A stretch of 64,000 nt of DNA from Rhizobiaceae bacterium (GCA_017643495.1 JAEPNK010000002.1:248001-312000), one strand, 5' to 3'. Positions 36,321-46,823 are shown, numbered from the stretch's first letter. Program-made: numbers and translations. Notes: a model not told the origin generated them from the letters alone.

Positions 36321-36683
36321 TCAGGAAACCTTGGATACCCTGTTACCCGGTTGCTTGGCCATGCCGGTTTCTGCCTTTTCCTGAAGGTCGACTACATTTT
36401 CTTCCATCGCGGGTTCGCCCTTCATGCGCACGCCCGGTCCCCCAAACCCTTCGTAGTAACCGGCGGCGATCAGTTCGACACCGTGGTTTTCCAGAGAATG
36501 TTGCAAGGCTTTCAGAATGGCCACATCACCTGACACAGGCCCAATGGTCCGCTCCATGCGCCGTATCATGTTGACCGAGACATGACAGAGTTCAGCGAAT
36601 GCCCGTTGGTCCATCCGCAACATGGTACGGGCAGCCTTGATCTGCTCACCGGTAATCGTGATTTCTGGCAGGAATTCATTCAT
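36321..36683 (-). CDS. XRE-like helix-turn-helix protein
   Basis: A 120-residue protein with an N-terminal helix-turn-helix: ITGEQIKAARTMLRMDQRAF, then AELCHVSVNMIRRMERT. The middle (LENHGVELIAAGYYEGFGGP) resembles the short C-terminal part of alphaproteobacterial XRE regulators. It ends in a charged tail. There is no obvious target; its neighbours are the divergent metal exporter (convergent) and an upstream gap of 126 bases before a membrane protein. Confidence 0.82.
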   Translation of the reverse strand: MNEFLPEITITGEQIKAARTMLRMDQRAFAELCHVSVNMIRRMERTIGPVSGDVAILKALQHSLENHGVELIAAGYYEGFGGPGVRMKGEPAMEENVVDLQEKAETGMAKQPGNRVSKVS

Positions 36684-36809
36684 GGCATGCTTTCGTTTCT
36701 GAAACAGGTATGGTCCGGCACCGCGGAGGCCGGATTACTTCAGAAACAGGCAGTCATATGAAATGGTTCCCAAGATCAGGAAATTGCCGGTTATCGCAGG
36801 CCCAGCCTG

Positions 36810-37658
36810 TCAGCTTTTTGTATCGGCAAGAACACCTTTTGCATAAATTGCAAGTAACAACAGCATCGCCGGGAAACATGCACTGATGACCTGCCGTGCA
36901 AAATCACCGCCAATTCCCGAAACGAGAAAGGCAATTGCAGCCGGAAACGCATAACGCAACAGAAAACTCAGCAACCGGCCCGTACCATTGTCGACTGGCA
37001 TGATCGCGGTGAACAACACACCCGCAAACGCGATACCACCATACTTGAGAACAGTCAGGGGAAACTGAATCACATTCTCCGGATCACCCCCTATCACTTT
37101 GAAAACAAGGGCGTTCTCCAGAAAATCAGCAGCCACCGCCAATAGCAAGGATGTAAGCATCAAGCGGACAAGTGGACGATTGCCCCTGTTCTGGAAGGAA
37201 ACAATCAGCAAAATCAGGCCGCCGCCGTAAAAGAAGGGGAAAAGCACATCCAGAAAGAACGCCCATTGGGCAGTTTGCTTCGGAATGTCACCGGCGCCAA
37301 ATCCTCCCATTGCCAAAACCGCTTCATCGCCACGCTCCAGCATCAGCGAAGCAAGAACAAGCAGCAAAGCAACACCAAAAGCCGCACCAAGCAATTTGGA
37401 GGCCGGCTCCAGTAACGCAGGCAAGAATGGCTTGCCTCTCGACCCGGTCAACTGCCCCCTCTGCTTGAAAGTATTCGTATTGTCTTTCTTGAGGCCATCC
37501 TGCTTTTGCAGTTCCCTGGCCTCAATCAGACTGGTCTTGTTCAGTTCGGCAGCATATTCCTTGTGAACCTCGCCAGATACGACTGATTGGGCAACAGATT
37601 TATGCTTGGTTGAGTCTGATTGCTTGATTTTGCCCTTTTTGGATGACTTTCCGGCCAT
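36810..37658 (-). CDS. Membrane protein of unknown function
   Basis: A 282-residue protein. A Lys/Ser-rich soluble N-terminal segment (MAGKSSKKGKIKQSDSTKHK) of about 80 residues precedes five to seven hydrophobic helices (for example LLGAAFGVALLLVLASLM and FPAAIAFLVSGIGGD). I recognise no family. GGGG lies five bases before the ATG. It follows ssb downstream by 167 bases, so it may be a separate transcript. The basic N-terminus suggests a cytosolic DNA- or membrane-contacting extension. Confidence 0.7.
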   Translation of the reverse strand: MAGKSSKKGKIKQSDSTKHKSVAQSVVSGEVHKEYAAELNKTSLIEARELQKQDGLKKDNTNTFKQRGQLTGSRGKPFLPALLEPASKLLGAAFGVALLLVLASLMLERGDEAVLAMGGFGAGDIPKQTAQWAFFLDVLFPFFYGGGLILLIVSFQNRGNRPLVRLMLTSLLLAVAADFLENALVFKVIGGDPENVIQFPLTVLKYGGIAFAGVLFTAIMPVDNGTGRLLSFLLRYAFPAAIAFLVSGIGGDFARQVISACFPAMLLLLAIYAKGVLADTKS

Positions 37659-37825
37659 GTTTACCCCATTCCCTTGATAATCACCCCTTTTCGACCACCG
37701 CAATCGATCCCCCAATTGCTCAAGAAGTCGATATCAGGCCATTTTGTCAGGCAAAGTGCAAAACCGCAAACATCATGAACCAATACGGCCATGACAGGCT
37801 TCACTGAAAGGTCTTCCTGGCCGGA

Positions 37826-38302
37826 TCAGAACGGAATCTCGTCATCAATGCCGCCAGGTGCACCGCCCGGTCCGGACGGCCCGCCTTGACCGAATCCGCC
37901 ACCGCTGCTGCTTCCGCCGCCATAGTCATTGCCGCCTCCTGCGCTGTCACCGCGACCATCAAGCATTGTGAGGTTGCCATTGAACCCTTGCAGCACCACT
38001 TCGGTAGACCAACGGTCGTTTCCGTCCTTGTCCTGCCATTTGCGGGTCTGCAACTGGCCTTCAAGATAGACCTTGGAGCCTTTCTTGACGTATTGTTCTA
38101 TGACCTTGCAAAGACCTTCATTGAAAACGACAACCCTGTGCCATTCGGTTTTCTCACGACGCTCGCCAGTATTGCGGTCTTTCCAGCTTTCGGAAGTCGC
38201 GATCGAAAGGTTGGCAATCGGCCTGCCGTCCTGGGTTCTCCGGATTTCCGGATCGGCTCCCAGGTTTCCGACGAGAATGACCTTGTTGACGCTACCTGCC
38301 AT
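37826..38302 (-). CDS. ssb: Single-stranded DNA-binding protein
   Basis: A 158-residue SSB. It has the OB-fold N-terminal domain ([20 protein letters not shown] to [12 protein letters not shown]), a Gly/Ser-rich linker from about residue 115, and the C-terminal acidic tip DDEIPF that recruits replication and repair partners. GGAG stands six bases before the ATG at 38302. It is divergent from uvrA; their 230-base shared region holds a LexA box much nearer uvrA. Confidence 0.97.
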   Translation of the reverse strand: MAGSVNKVILVGNLGADPEIRRTQDGRPIANLSIATSESWKDRNTGERREKTEWHRVVVFNEGLCKVIEQYVKKGSKVYLEGQLQTRKWQDKDGNDRWSTEVVLQGFNGNLTMLDGRGDSAGGGNDYGGGSSSGGGFGQGGPSGPGGAPGGIDDEIPF

Positions 38303-38449
38303 GATTATCTCCAACTGTGTGCCCTGCTTTCAGCAAGCCTGAAGCGAGCTATTTGAAATTTGCGCCAGTTTGCCCCATTTTCCTTGCAAACTCACGCTTC
38401 AGCTTTAAGTATCCACACATCATCCGAACATGAACCAAGCTCGTCCGGC

Positions 38450-38479
38450 TTTACTTTTGTTCTGTTTATGTTCTATTTT
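38450..38479 (+). promoter_or_regulatory. SOS box and promoter of uvrA
   Basis: GTTC-N7-GTTC is perfect at 38459-38473. It lies inside the 18-base spacer between TTTACT (38450-38455) and TATTTT (38474-38479), so LexA would block polymerase. The uvrA ATG is 60 bases downstream of the box, the ssb start 157 bases away on the other side. Confidence 0.82.
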
Positions 38480-38532
38480 GAGCTTGTTTGCAAGGTTGGA
38501 TTCGCAACCCTGTTTCGCACTGGAAAATCCGA

Positions 38533-41469
38533 ATGCCCGAATTGAAAAACATTGTCGTACGTGGTGCCCGCGAACACAATCTCAAAAATGTTGATATCGA
38601 ACTGCCACGCGACAAGCTGATCGTGATCACCGGCCTGTCTGGCTCGGGGAAGTCCTCCCTCGCTTTCGACACCATTTATGCAGAAGGCCAGCGGCGCTAT
38701 GTCGAAAGCCTTTCTGCTTATGCACGGCAATTCCTGGAAATGATGCAGAAACCGGATGTCGACCAGATTGACGGATTGTCACCTGCCATCTCGATTGAGC
38801 AGAAAACGACCTCCAAAAACCCGCGTTCAACAGTCGGCACTGTGACCGAAATCTACGATTACATGCGGCTGCTGTTCGCCCGGGTCGGCATTCCATATTC
38901 ACCCGAAACCGGCTTGCCGATCGAAAGCCAGACGGTCAGCCAGATGGTAGACCGGGTCATGGCCCTGCCGGAAGGTCAGCGGCTTTATTTGCTGGCTCCT
39001 ATCGTGCGGGGACGCAAGGGCGAATACCGCAAGGAAATCGCAGAGCTGACCAAGCAGGGATTCCAGCGGGTGAAGGTCGACGGCCAATTGTACGAAATTG
39101 CCGATGTTCCGCCACTCGACAAGAAATACAAGCACGACATTGATGTGGTGGTGGATCGCCTTGTTGTCCGGGAGGATATTGCCTCACGCCTTGCTGACAG
39201 TCTGGAAACCGCCCTCAGATTGTCTGATGGACTGGCGGTTGCCGAACTTGCAGACAAACCCCTTCCCCCGGAAGAAACTGCAGAAGGCGGCGCCAAGAAC
39301 AAGTCCCTGAACGAAACCCATGAAAGACTGGTATTCAGTGAAAAGTTTGCCTGCCCCGTCTCCGGCTTCACGATAGCAGAAATCGAGCCCCGTCTTTTTT
39401 CCTTCAACAACCCGTTTGGTGCCTGCCCGTCCTGTGACGGACTTGGAACACAAAAGGGCATTGACCCGGACATGGTTGTTCCCGATGACACCCTTACGTT
39501 GAGGGGCGGCGCCATTGTACCTTGGTCAAAGTCGTCCTCCCCTTCCCCGTATTACGCCCAAACACTGGAAGCCCTTGGCAAGCATTACGGCTTCAAGCTT
39601 TCTGACAGTTGGCGTGATATTGACAAGGATGCGCGTCAGGCAATCCTTTACGGAACCGGGAAAACCGAAATTCCGTTCAATTATGATGACGGGATGCGTA
39701 CCTACAAGACCCGGAAAACCTTTGAGGGTGTCATTCCCAACCTGGAAAGACGCTGGCGTGAAACCGATTCATCCTGGATGCGGGAAGAAATCGAGAAGTT
39801 CATGTCATCCAGTCCCTGCGAAACATGTGATGGAAACCGCCTGAAACCGGAGGCACTTGCAGTCAAGCTCGATGGCAAGCACATATCGGATATCACGAGG
39901 TTTTCCATTCGCTCGGCACAGGAATGGTTCGAATCTCTTCCTCAAACAATGAATGAGAAACAAAACGAGATCGCAGTTCGCATCCTCAAGGAAATACGGG
40001 AACGCCTGAAATTCCTGAATGATGTCGGTCTCGACTATTTGACGCTTTCACGCAACTCCGGCACGCTTTCGGGCGGCGAAAGCCAACGCATCCGGCTCGC
40101 CTCCCAAATCGGCTCGGGATTGACAGGCGTTCTTTATGTGCTTGATGAACCTTCAATCGGGTTGCACCAGCGTGATAACGCCCGCCTGCTCGATACACTT
40201 CGCCGCCTTCGCGACCTGGGGAACACGGTCATTGTCGTCGAACATGACGAGGATGCGATCCTGGCTGCCGATCACCTTGTTGATATCGGACCGTTTGCCG
40301 GCATTCACGGGGGACAGGTCATCGCGCAGGGAACGCCCCAAAAGGTGATGGAATCTCCCAAATCCCTTACCGGCAAATACCTGACAGGAGAGCTTGCCAT
40401 TCCGTTTCCCGAAGCCAGACGCAAGATAAACAAACGGAAAATGGTGCGCATTAAGGGGGCAACCGGAAACAACCTCCAGAACGTTGATGCGGATTTCCCG
40501 CTGGGCGTGTTCACCGCTGTTACGGGCGTTTCTGGCGGGGGAAAATCAACCTTGCTGATCGAGACTCTCTACAAGGCAGCGGCACGACGCATCGGCAATG
40601 CTCGTGAAGCACCCGCCCCCCATGACCGTATCGAGGGCTTTGAGCATCTCGACAAGGTCATCGACATTGATCAGTCCCCAATCGGCAGAACCCCGAGATC
40701 CAATCCGGCAACTTATACAGGCGCCTTTACGCCAATACGTGAATGGTTTGCAGGATTGCCTGAAGCCAAAACCCGCGGCTATGCACCGGGCCGTTTTTCG
40801 TTCAACGTAAAAGGCGGGCGGTGCGAAGCATGCCAGGGCGATGGTGTGATCAAGATCGAGATGCATTTCCTGCCGGACGTCTATGTCACTTGCGATGTCT
40901 GCAAGGGCAAGCGCTACAACCGTGAAACGCTTGAAGTCTTGTTCAAGGGAAAGTCCATTGCTGACGTACTCGACATGACCGTAGACGAGGCCGAAGCGTT
41001 TTTCTCCGCTGTTCCGTCGGTTCGAGACAAAATGGAAACACTGAAACGTGTGGGCCTTGGATACATAAAGGTGGGCCAACAGGCGACAACCCTGTCCGGC
41101 GGCGAAGCGCAGCGGGTGAAGCTGGCGAAAGAACTGTCAAAGCGTGCAACGGGCCGCACACTGTACATTCTTGACGAACCGACAACCGGACTTCACTTTC
41201 ACGACGTCGCAAAACTTCTGGAAGTTCTTCATGAACTTGTCGACAACGGCAATACGGTTGTTGTGATCGAACACAATCTGGAAGTTATCAAGACAGCTGA
41301 CCACATACTCGACCTTGGTCCGGAAGGAGGCGATGGCGGCGGCGAACTCGTTGCCTCCGGCACACCGGAAGATATCGTGAAAGTCGGGCGCAGCTACACC
41401 GGACAGTTTCTCAAGGAACTTCTGGACCGACGCCCGCAAGCAGGAAGAAAGCCGGAGGCGGCTGAATAA
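38533..41469 (+). CDS. uvrA: UvrABC excinuclease subunit A
   Basis: A 978-residue damage-recognition ATPase of nucleotide excision repair. It has two ABC-type modules. The first has [10 protein letters not shown] near residue 34 and the signature [14 protein letters not shown]; the second has [10 protein letters not shown] and [15 protein letters not shown]. The first zinc module reads CPSCDG before CETCDG (39427-39834) and the second CEACQG followed by CDVCKG, all present. The ATG at 38533 (MPELKNIVV) follows GGAAAA. A perfect SOS box upstream implies induction by DNA damage. Confidence 0.98.
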   Translation: MPELKNIVVRGAREHNLKNVDIELPRDKLIVITGLSGSGKSSLAFDTIYAEGQRRYVESLSAYARQFLEMMQKPDVDQIDGLSPAISIEQKTTSKNPRSTVGTVTEIYDYMRLLFARVGIPYSPETGLPIESQTVSQMVDRVMALPEGQRLYLLAPIVRGRKGEYRKEIAELTKQGFQRVKVDGQLYEIADVPPLDKKYKHDIDVVVDRLVVREDIASRLADSLETALRLSDGLAVAELADKPLPPEETAEGGAKNKSLNETHERLVFSEKFACPVSGFTIAEIEPRLFSFNNPFGACPSCDGLGTQKGIDPDMVVPDDTLTLRGGAIVPWSKSSSPSPYYAQTLEALGKHYGFKLSDSWRDIDKDARQAILYGTGKTEIPFNYDDGMRTYKTRKTFEGVIPNLERRWRETDSSWMREEIEKFMSSSPCETCDGNRLKPEALAVKLDGKHISDITRFSIRSAQEWFESLPQTMNEKQNEIAVRILKEIRERLKFLNDVGLDYLTLSRNSGTLSGGESQRIRLASQIGSGLTGVLYVLDEPSIGLHQRDNARLLDTLRRLRDLGNTVIVVEHDEDAILAADHLVDIGPFAGIHGGQVIAQGTPQKVMESPKSLTGKYLTGELAIPFPEARRKINKRKMVRIKGATGNNLQNVDADFPLGVFTAVTGVSGGGKSTLLIETLYKAAARRIGNAREAPAPHDRIEGFEHLDKVIDIDQSPIGRTPRSNPATYTGAFTPIREWFAGLPEAKTRGYAPGRFSFNVKGGRCEACQGDGVIKIEMHFLPDVYVTCDVCKGKRYNRETLEVLFKGKSIADVLDMTVDEAEAFFSAVPSVRDKMETLKRVGLGYIKVGQQATTLSGGEAQRVKLAKELSKRATGRTLYILDEPTTGLHFHDVAKLLEVLHELVDNGNTVVVIEHNLEVIKTADHILDLGPEGGDGGGELVASGTPEDIVKVGRSYTGQFLKELLDRRPQAGRKPEAAE

Positions 41470-41663
41470 GCTGTTTCTGGCCAGACGCCAGACAAGTCTT
41501 TCGTTTCACAAACCATCTCTGCCTGCCTGATCACTGCTCAGGCATCTGCAACGCACATGCAGCTTGTTCAGTGTTGCTGCTGCCAGTGATTGTTCACTGC
41601 AGTGCGCGCCAAGCGGATGGCGGCCGGGTTCCTCTCCTTCCCCGCAAGCTACAGCACAGAAAA

Positions 41664-42467
41664 ATGCTGCATAATGAACGAAAAGAAGTCACAGGATTGA
41701 CTCACTCAAAAGGCACTTGCAGGATATCAACCTTGGCGGCAAATCATCCACCAATCCAGAGACCCACCAGTTTGACAGATCAATCACTGCAGGAAAAAGT
41801 CGAAGCCATTCTTCCCGGTTATCCGAGCGAACTTTTGCATGAGCGCATCGCCGATGCAGTCGTTCACGGGCTTGCACTTATCGTGATACTGATAGCCGGA
41901 ACCGCGCTGATGATCAGTGCAGCCATATGGGCAAGTGCCGGCCTCGTGGTTGCATGCGCAATTTACTGTTTCGGTTTGCTTGGCTCCTTTGCTGTATCGG
42001 CAAGCTATCACCTATTGCCCTGGCACAATGCCCGCCAGGTATTGAGACGGCTGGATCATGTGGCAATCTATGCCCTGATCGCGGGAACTTTCACACCACT
42101 TCTGGTTCAGATCGGAACCGGCTGGGCGTATGTTGTTCTGGGTGCAATCTGGGTCCTTGCGATTCCTGCGATGATTTACAAGCTTGTGGGCAGCAATATT
42201 GAGCCATCCTGGTCGTTGGCCTCCTACCTCGGGCTTGGATGGATGGGCGTGCTGGCAATTCCAGAGTTCGGGGATCATCTGTCCGCTACAGCAATTGCCG
42301 CTATCCTTGTGGGTGGAAGCATCTATACGGCGGGAACCTATTTCTATGTAAAGAAGGTACAGCCTTACCGGCATGCGATCTGGCACAGCTTTGTACTGAC
42401 AGGAACAGCCTTTCTGTTTGTTGCAATTTGGACAACCGTTTTTGCAGATGTTGCAATCGCTGGTTGA
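41664..42467 (+). CDS. Hemolysin III / PAQR-family membrane protein
   Basis: About 267 residues with seven hydrophobic segments. The family markers are ELLHERIADAVVHGLALIVI, SASYHLLPWHNARQVLRRLD and a late YRHAIWHSFVLTGTA, holding the conserved metal-site His/Ser/Asp positions of PAQR (YqfA/HlyIII) proteins. The role in bacteria is unclear. The start is uncertain: ATG 41664 gives a 40-residue extra N-terminus, whereas TTG codons further in may be the true start, one with AGGA nearby. Confidence 0.85.
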   Translation: MLHNERKEVTGLTHSKGTCRISTLAANHPPIQRPTSLTDQSLQEKVEAILPGYPSELLHERIADAVVHGLALIVILIAGTALMISAAIWASAGLVVACAIYCFGLLGSFAVSASYHLLPWHNARQVLRRLDHVAIYALIAGTFTPLLVQIGTGWAYVVLGAIWVLAIPAMIYKLVGSNIEPSWSLASYLGLGWMGVLAIPEFGDHLSATAIAAILVGGSIYTAGTYFYVKKVQPYRHAIWHSFVLTGTAFLFVAIWTTVFADVAIAG

Positions 42468-42481
42468 TGGCAGGCCAGAAT

Positions 42482-42919
42482 TTAAAGGTCAGAACTCGCC
42501 GGCTCCCACCCTTCTTCCGCCATTTCAAAACCTGAAAACTCAAAGCCCGGTGCAACCGTGCAGCCGACCAATGTCCATTCACCTGTGGAACGGGCCTGTT
42601 GCCATTTACCCTTGGGAATCGTGTATTGTGGCAATTCACCTTTTTCGAGACCGGCCCCGAGAACTTGTGAAACCAGATTGCCGTTTTCTCCCGTTATACC
42701 TAGCAGGAGTGGGGCACCTGAATAAAAATGCCACGTTTCAGATGCATCAACCCGGTGCCATCTGGAAACCTCACCTGCCTTCAGCAGAAAGAATATCGCC
42801 GTCCCGACCGAGCGACCCTCTATAGTCATCTCATCCCTGAAGGTTTCACGGAAATAGCCACCTTCAGGATGCGGTTCCAGATCCAGTCTTGCAATGATTT
42901 CGTCAGCAGTCATGGACAT
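42482..42919 (-). CDS. DUF985 cupin-like protein
   Basis: A 145-residue cupin. The series EPHPEGGYFRETFRDEM, FFLLKAGEVSRWHRVDASET, WHFYSGAPLLLGI and TLVGCTVAPGFEFSGFE matches the DUF985/cupin_5 family, single-domain proteins whose metal ligands may bind small sugars or related ligands; the activity is unknown. ATG 42919 has GGGAG upstream. It is on the same strand as dnaE, 24 bases after its stop, so it may be its last co-transcribed gene. Confidence 0.9.
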   Translation of the reverse strand: MSMTADEIIARLDLEPHPEGGYFRETFRDEMTIEGRSVGTAIFFLLKAGEVSRWHRVDASETWHFYSGAPLLLGITGENGNLVSQVLGAGLEKGELPQYTIPKGKWQQARSTGEWTLVGCTVAPGFEFSGFEMAEEGWEPASSDL

Positions 42920-42943
42920 GACACTCCCTATCCTGCCGGTCGG

Positions 42944-45900
42944 TCAAACCAGTTCGGCATCCACAACTCCGGGCACGGCACGAATGGCGCTTTGTATCTT
43001 GGCATTGATTGCATATCGGTCCTGCAATCGAATTTCGACTTCCCCATCCTGCTGCATGACCACGAACGAGACGCGTCCCTGCCCCCGTTTGTCGAGTAAC
43101 GGCACCAGCATTTTCACTGGCCCTGCATCCCTGAGGAAAACCGTAAGATCCCTTGTCTCACGCGAAGCTGCCTTTTCAAGCGGTTCAACACTTTGAATTC
43201 GAACGCTCACCCCCTCAGGGCGCATGTCTGCCCCGGCAAGAATGATAACGGATTGGCCAACCTGAAGATCATCGCGGTGCCTGTTTAATGCATCCTCGAA
43301 AATGACTGCTTCATACTGACCTGAAGGGTCGGATATCATCACGATCCCCATGGCATTTCCCTTGCGTGTCTTGCGCTCCTGCCTGGCAGTAATCGTGCCG
43401 GCCAGGCGACCGGCTGTGGCACCGGAACGGACCGAGTTCTCAAAATCCACATAAAGCTGCACACGCATCTTTTCGAGAACGGGCCGATAATCATCAAGCG
43501 GATGCGCACTCAGATAGAATCCGACGGACGACAGTTCCCGGTTCAGCATTTCGGCATTGTCCCAGGGTTCGGTGGCCGGGAGTTCAATTACCTGTTCAGA
43601 ACCCGAAGACGCTCCGAACATGTCATTCTGACCTGTTTCCCTGTCTTGCGCAGTACGGCTTGCATGAGCGACCAACCGGTCAAGACCTGCCAATAATTGC
43701 TCGCGCGGTTTTCCAAAGCAGTCCAGCGCCCCCGCACACACCAGGTTCTCAAGTGTCCGCTTGTTGACCTGGCGAATATCAAGGCGGGAAAAGAAATCCT
43801 CAAGGGATGAAAACGCACCGTTTTCCTTGCGCTCTGTAACAATCTGGCTAACGGCACCTCCGCCAACGCCCTTGATCGCAGCGAGCGCATAAAGAATTTT
43901 GCCGTCACTTACTTCAAAGCCGACACCTGAAGTCTGCACTGAAGGTGGAACAACCTCGATTTTCTGTACCTTGGCGTCCTGATAGAATGTGCTCAGCTTG
44001 TCGGTATTTCCCAGATCAAGCTGCATAGAACCTGCGAGAAACTCTACCGGATAATTCGCTCTCAAATATGCAGTCTGGTAGGAAACAAGCGCATATGCGG
44101 CCGCGTGGGATTTGTTGAAACCGTAATCCGCAAACTTGGCAAGCAAGTCGAAGATCATGTTAGCCTGGCCCTCTTTCATGCCACGTTCAACACAACCATC
44201 AACAAACCGAACCCGTTGCCGGTCCATTTCCGAGCGGATCTTCTTGCCCATTGCACGGCGCAACAAATCCGCCTCTCCCAGAGAATAGCCGGAAAGGATC
44301 TGGGCAATCTGCATCACCTGTTCCTGATAGATGATCACACCGTGTGTCTCTTTCAGAACAGGTTCGATTTTCTCATGGTAGTAATCGGGCAATTCCTCAC
44401 CATGCTTTCGCGCATTATAGGTCGGAATGTTGTCCATTGGCCCGGGCCTGTAGAGCGCAACCAGTGCAATGATGTCTTCAAACCGGTCAGGGCGCATGCC
44501 AACAAGGGCCTTGCGCATACCCTGGCTTTCAAGCTGGAAGACGCCAACGGTCTCACCGCGGGTGAGCATCTCGAAAGTTTTCACGTCTTCAAGTGGCAAT
44601 TGAGCAAGGTCTATCTCGATACCGCGCTGCTGAATGAACCCCAAAGCCTTTTCAAGGACTGTCAGGGTCTTCAATCCGAGAAAGTCAAATTTTACCAGCC
44701 CCGCCTGTTCCACCCATTTCATGTTGTACTGGGTAACCGGCATGTCTGAACGTGGATCACGATAGAGCGGCACGAGCTGCTCCAGTCTTCTGTCACCGAT
44801 TACGATACCAGCTGCATGGGTTGATGCATGGCGATACAAACCCTCCAGCCGTTTTGCTATGTCAAACAGGCGGGCAACAATTTCCTCTTCACGGGCTGCT
44901 TCCTGAAGTCTCGGCTCTCCGTCAATCGCTTCAACCAGCGTTGTCGGATTTGCCGGATTGTTCGGCACCATCTTGCAAAGCCGGTCAACCTGTCCGTAAG
45001 GCATTTGCAGCACACGCCCCACATCGCGCAAAACAGCCCTCGCCTGCAGGGTTCCGAATGTGATGATCTGGGCAACCTGTTCGGCACCGTATTTCGACTG
45101 TACATACCGGATGACCTCTTCACGCCGCTCCTGACAAAAGTCGATATCAAAGTCCGGCATCGAAACCCGTTCGGGGTTCAAGAACCGCTCGAACAGAAGA
45201 GAAAACCGCATCGGGTCGATATCTGTAATGGTCAGCGCCCAGGCAACCAGGGAGCCCGCCCCCGATCCTCGCCCCGGCCCTACGGCAATTCCGTGTTCCT
45301 TTGCCCATTTGATGAAATCGGCAACGATGAGGAAGTAACCGGGAAATCCCATCTGCTCGATAATCCCGAGTTCAAATTCCAGTCGTTGATCATAATCCTC
45401 GCGGGAATATCCATCTGCAAGTGAATGCAGCGAAAGGCGTTCCTCAAGACCATGTATGGCCTGTTCGCGCAGCGACTTTGCTTCAGCAGCAAGAGCCTGT
45501 TCTCCGTCCGACTTGGCGGCAGCATCAGTAAACCACGGCAGGATCGGGGCTTTTTTGGTTTCCCGGAAGGCGCATCGCCGGGCAATCTCGACGGTATTAT
45601 CAATTGCTTCAGGAATATCCCTGAACAACAACTTCATCTCTGCCTGGGATTTGAAATAATGCTCCTCCGAAAGGCGCCGTCGCTCTTCCATGTCGACCAC
45701 AACGCCCTCTGCAATGCTGATCAGCGCATCATGGCTTTCAAAATCATCACGCGCGGGAAAATAGGGTTGATTGGTTGCAACAAGGGGAAGCTCGATCGCA
45801 TAGGCGATATCGACAAGTGATTTCTCCACACTGCGGTTCTCAATGCCATGGCGCTGCAACTCAACATAAAGGCGGTCCCCGAATACGGCATGCAGGGCCT

Positions 45901-46459
45901 TCAGGCGTTCCATGGCCTCGCTCTTGCGACCAGCAGCAAGTTGCATGTCAACAGGGCCTTCCGGACCTCCGGTAAGGCAGATCAACCCCTCCCCGTGAGT
46001 GCGTAGCCGTTCAAACGCCACGTGTGGCAACTGCCCGTCAGGCGTATTGACGTGGGCTGCACTTACAAGCTTTCTAAGATTTTCAAAGCCGGCTTCACTG
46101 GTCGCCAAGTAGACCAGATACGGAAAATTTGCCTGACCGTGACGGGGTTTTGGATCGCACCCGTCTCCCATGTCTATGGCCAGTTTGCACCCCATGATGG
46201 GCTGAATGCCCTTCTCTACAGCTTTCTCCGAAAATTCCAGAGCGCCAAAGAGGTTGTTGCGATCTGTTATCGCAATCGCCGGCTGCTGGTCATTCTCGGC
46301 CAGCTCCAGAATCCGCTTGAGTGGCAAGGCGCCTTCCAGGAGAGAATAAGCAGAATGAACGTGCAAGTGAATGAAGTCGACGGTGTCTCCACCACGTTTG
46401 TCACGACTACCATCCCCCGAAAGGGCTTCATTCATGCGCTGTTGTTTCAGGGTTGCCAT
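42944..46459 (-). CDS. dnaE: DNA polymerase III alpha subunit
   Basis: A 1171-residue DnaE1, the main chromosomal replicase. The PHP domain opens with FIHLHVHSAYSLLEGALPL; the polymerase palm holds RGSGAGSLVAWALTITDIDP and PDFDIDFCQERREEVI with the three catalytic Asp; OB-fold and tau-binding regions follow. I placed the start at ATG 46459 (MATLKQQR), since GAGGATGG lies upstream; the open frame reaches 46507. The gene upstream on this strand is the 32-codon SOS peptide, 144 bases away. Confidence 0.96.
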   Translation of the reverse strand: MATLKQQRMNEALSGDGSRDKRGGDTVDFIHLHVHSAYSLLEGALPLKRILELAENDQQPAIAITDRNNLFGALEFSEKAVEKGIQPIMGCKLAIDMGDGCDPKPRHGQANFPYLVYLATSEAGFENLRKLVSAAHVNTPDGQLPHVAFERLRTHGEGLICLTGGPEGPVDMQLAAGRKSEAMERLKALHAVFGDRLYVELQRHGIENRSVEKSLVDIAYAIELPLVATNQPYFPARDDFESHDALISIAEGVVVDMEERRRLSEEHYFKSQAEMKLLFRDIPEAIDNTVEIARRCAFRETKKAPILPWFTDAAAKSDGEQALAAEAKSLREQAIHGLEERLSLHSLADGYSREDYDQRLEFELGIIEQMGFPGYFLIVADFIKWAKEHGIAVGPGRGSGAGSLVAWALTITDIDPMRFSLLFERFLNPERVSMPDFDIDFCQERREEVIRYVQSKYGAEQVAQIITFGTLQARAVLRDVGRVLQMPYGQVDRLCKMVPNNPANPTTLVEAIDGEPRLQEAAREEEIVARLFDIAKRLEGLYRHASTHAAGIVIGDRRLEQLVPLYRDPRSDMPVTQYNMKWVEQAGLVKFDFLGLKTLTVLEKALGFIQQRGIEIDLAQLPLEDVKTFEMLTRGETVGVFQLESQGMRKALVGMRPDRFEDIIALVALYRPGPMDNIPTYNARKHGEELPDYYHEKIEPVLKETHGVIIYQEQVMQIAQILSGYSLGEADLLRRAMGKKIRSEMDRQRVRFVDGCVERGMKEGQANMIFDLLAKFADYGFNKSHAAAYALVSYQTAYLRANYPVEFLAGSMQLDLGNTDKLSTFYQDAKVQKIEVVPPSVQTSGVGFEVSDGKILYALAAIKGVGGGAVSQIVTERKENGAFSSLEDFFSRLDIRQVNKRTLENLVCAGALDCFGKPREQLLAGLDRLVAHASRTAQDRETGQNDMFGASSGSEQVIELPATEPWDNAEMLNRELSSVGFYLSAHPLDDYRPVLEKMRVQLYVDFENSVRSGATAGRLAGTITARQERKTRKGNAMGIVMISDPSGQYEAVIFEDALNRHRDDLQVGQSVIILAGADMRPEGVSVRIQSVEPLEKAASRETRDLTVFLRDAGPVKMLVPLLDKRGQGRVSFVVMQQDGEVEIRLQDRYAINAKIQSAIRAVPGVVDAELV

Positions 46460-46603
46460 CTTTGTAATTCCATCCTCGCATGCGACGACACTGCTGTCAT
46501 GCGCCATGATTGCATTGTTGAGGACGGAATGGGCAGGTTCAAGGGAGAGGCAACTTAATCCAGAGCAAAATATTCATGCCCTGGATGCTGCGATGTGAAA
46601 CTA

Positions 46604-46702
46604 TCAGGCAATAACGGAGAGAATTTCAACCCAGACAAACATGCTGGCAAGCAGAAGGCTTACCGTTGCAAGTGAAACGAGGTCACGAACCGATACAAAC
46701 AT
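46604..46702 (-). CDS. 32-residue membrane peptide under SOS control
   Basis: ATG 46702 follows AGGAG by six bases. The product is one hydrophobic helix (FVSVRDLVSLATVSLLLASM and then FVWVEILSVIA), with charge only near the N-terminus (R, D) and a single Glu. A perfect LexA box 41 bases upstream sits between predicted -35 and -10 elements. In size and SOS control it resembles Caulobacter SidA, an SOS-induced division inhibitor, and E. coli TisB, an SOS-induced membrane toxin. I infer, not show, a similar role in division arrest or membrane stress. Confidence 0.72.
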   Translation of the reverse strand: MFVSVRDLVSLATVSLLLASMFVWVEILSVIA

Positions 46703-46737
46703 GTTGAACTCCTGCACTTGATTTATCTTGTGCACGT

Positions 46738-46766
46738 ATAATGTTCTTGTTTTGTTCTTTTGTAAA
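46738..46766 (-). promoter_or_regulatory. SOS box and promoter of the 32-codon gene
   Basis: GTTC-N7-GTTC is exact at 46743-46757. On the minus strand it lies between TTTACA (plus 46761-46766) and CATTAT (plus 46738-46743), a 17-base spacer, so LexA would occlude the promoter. Predicted transcript start is about 28 bases before the ATG. Confidence 0.8.
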
Positions 46767-46823
46767 GCAGTTTTTTGATTTGGCATGAAAATTCGCGCAA
46801 ATCATTGAAAAACATAAATTATT

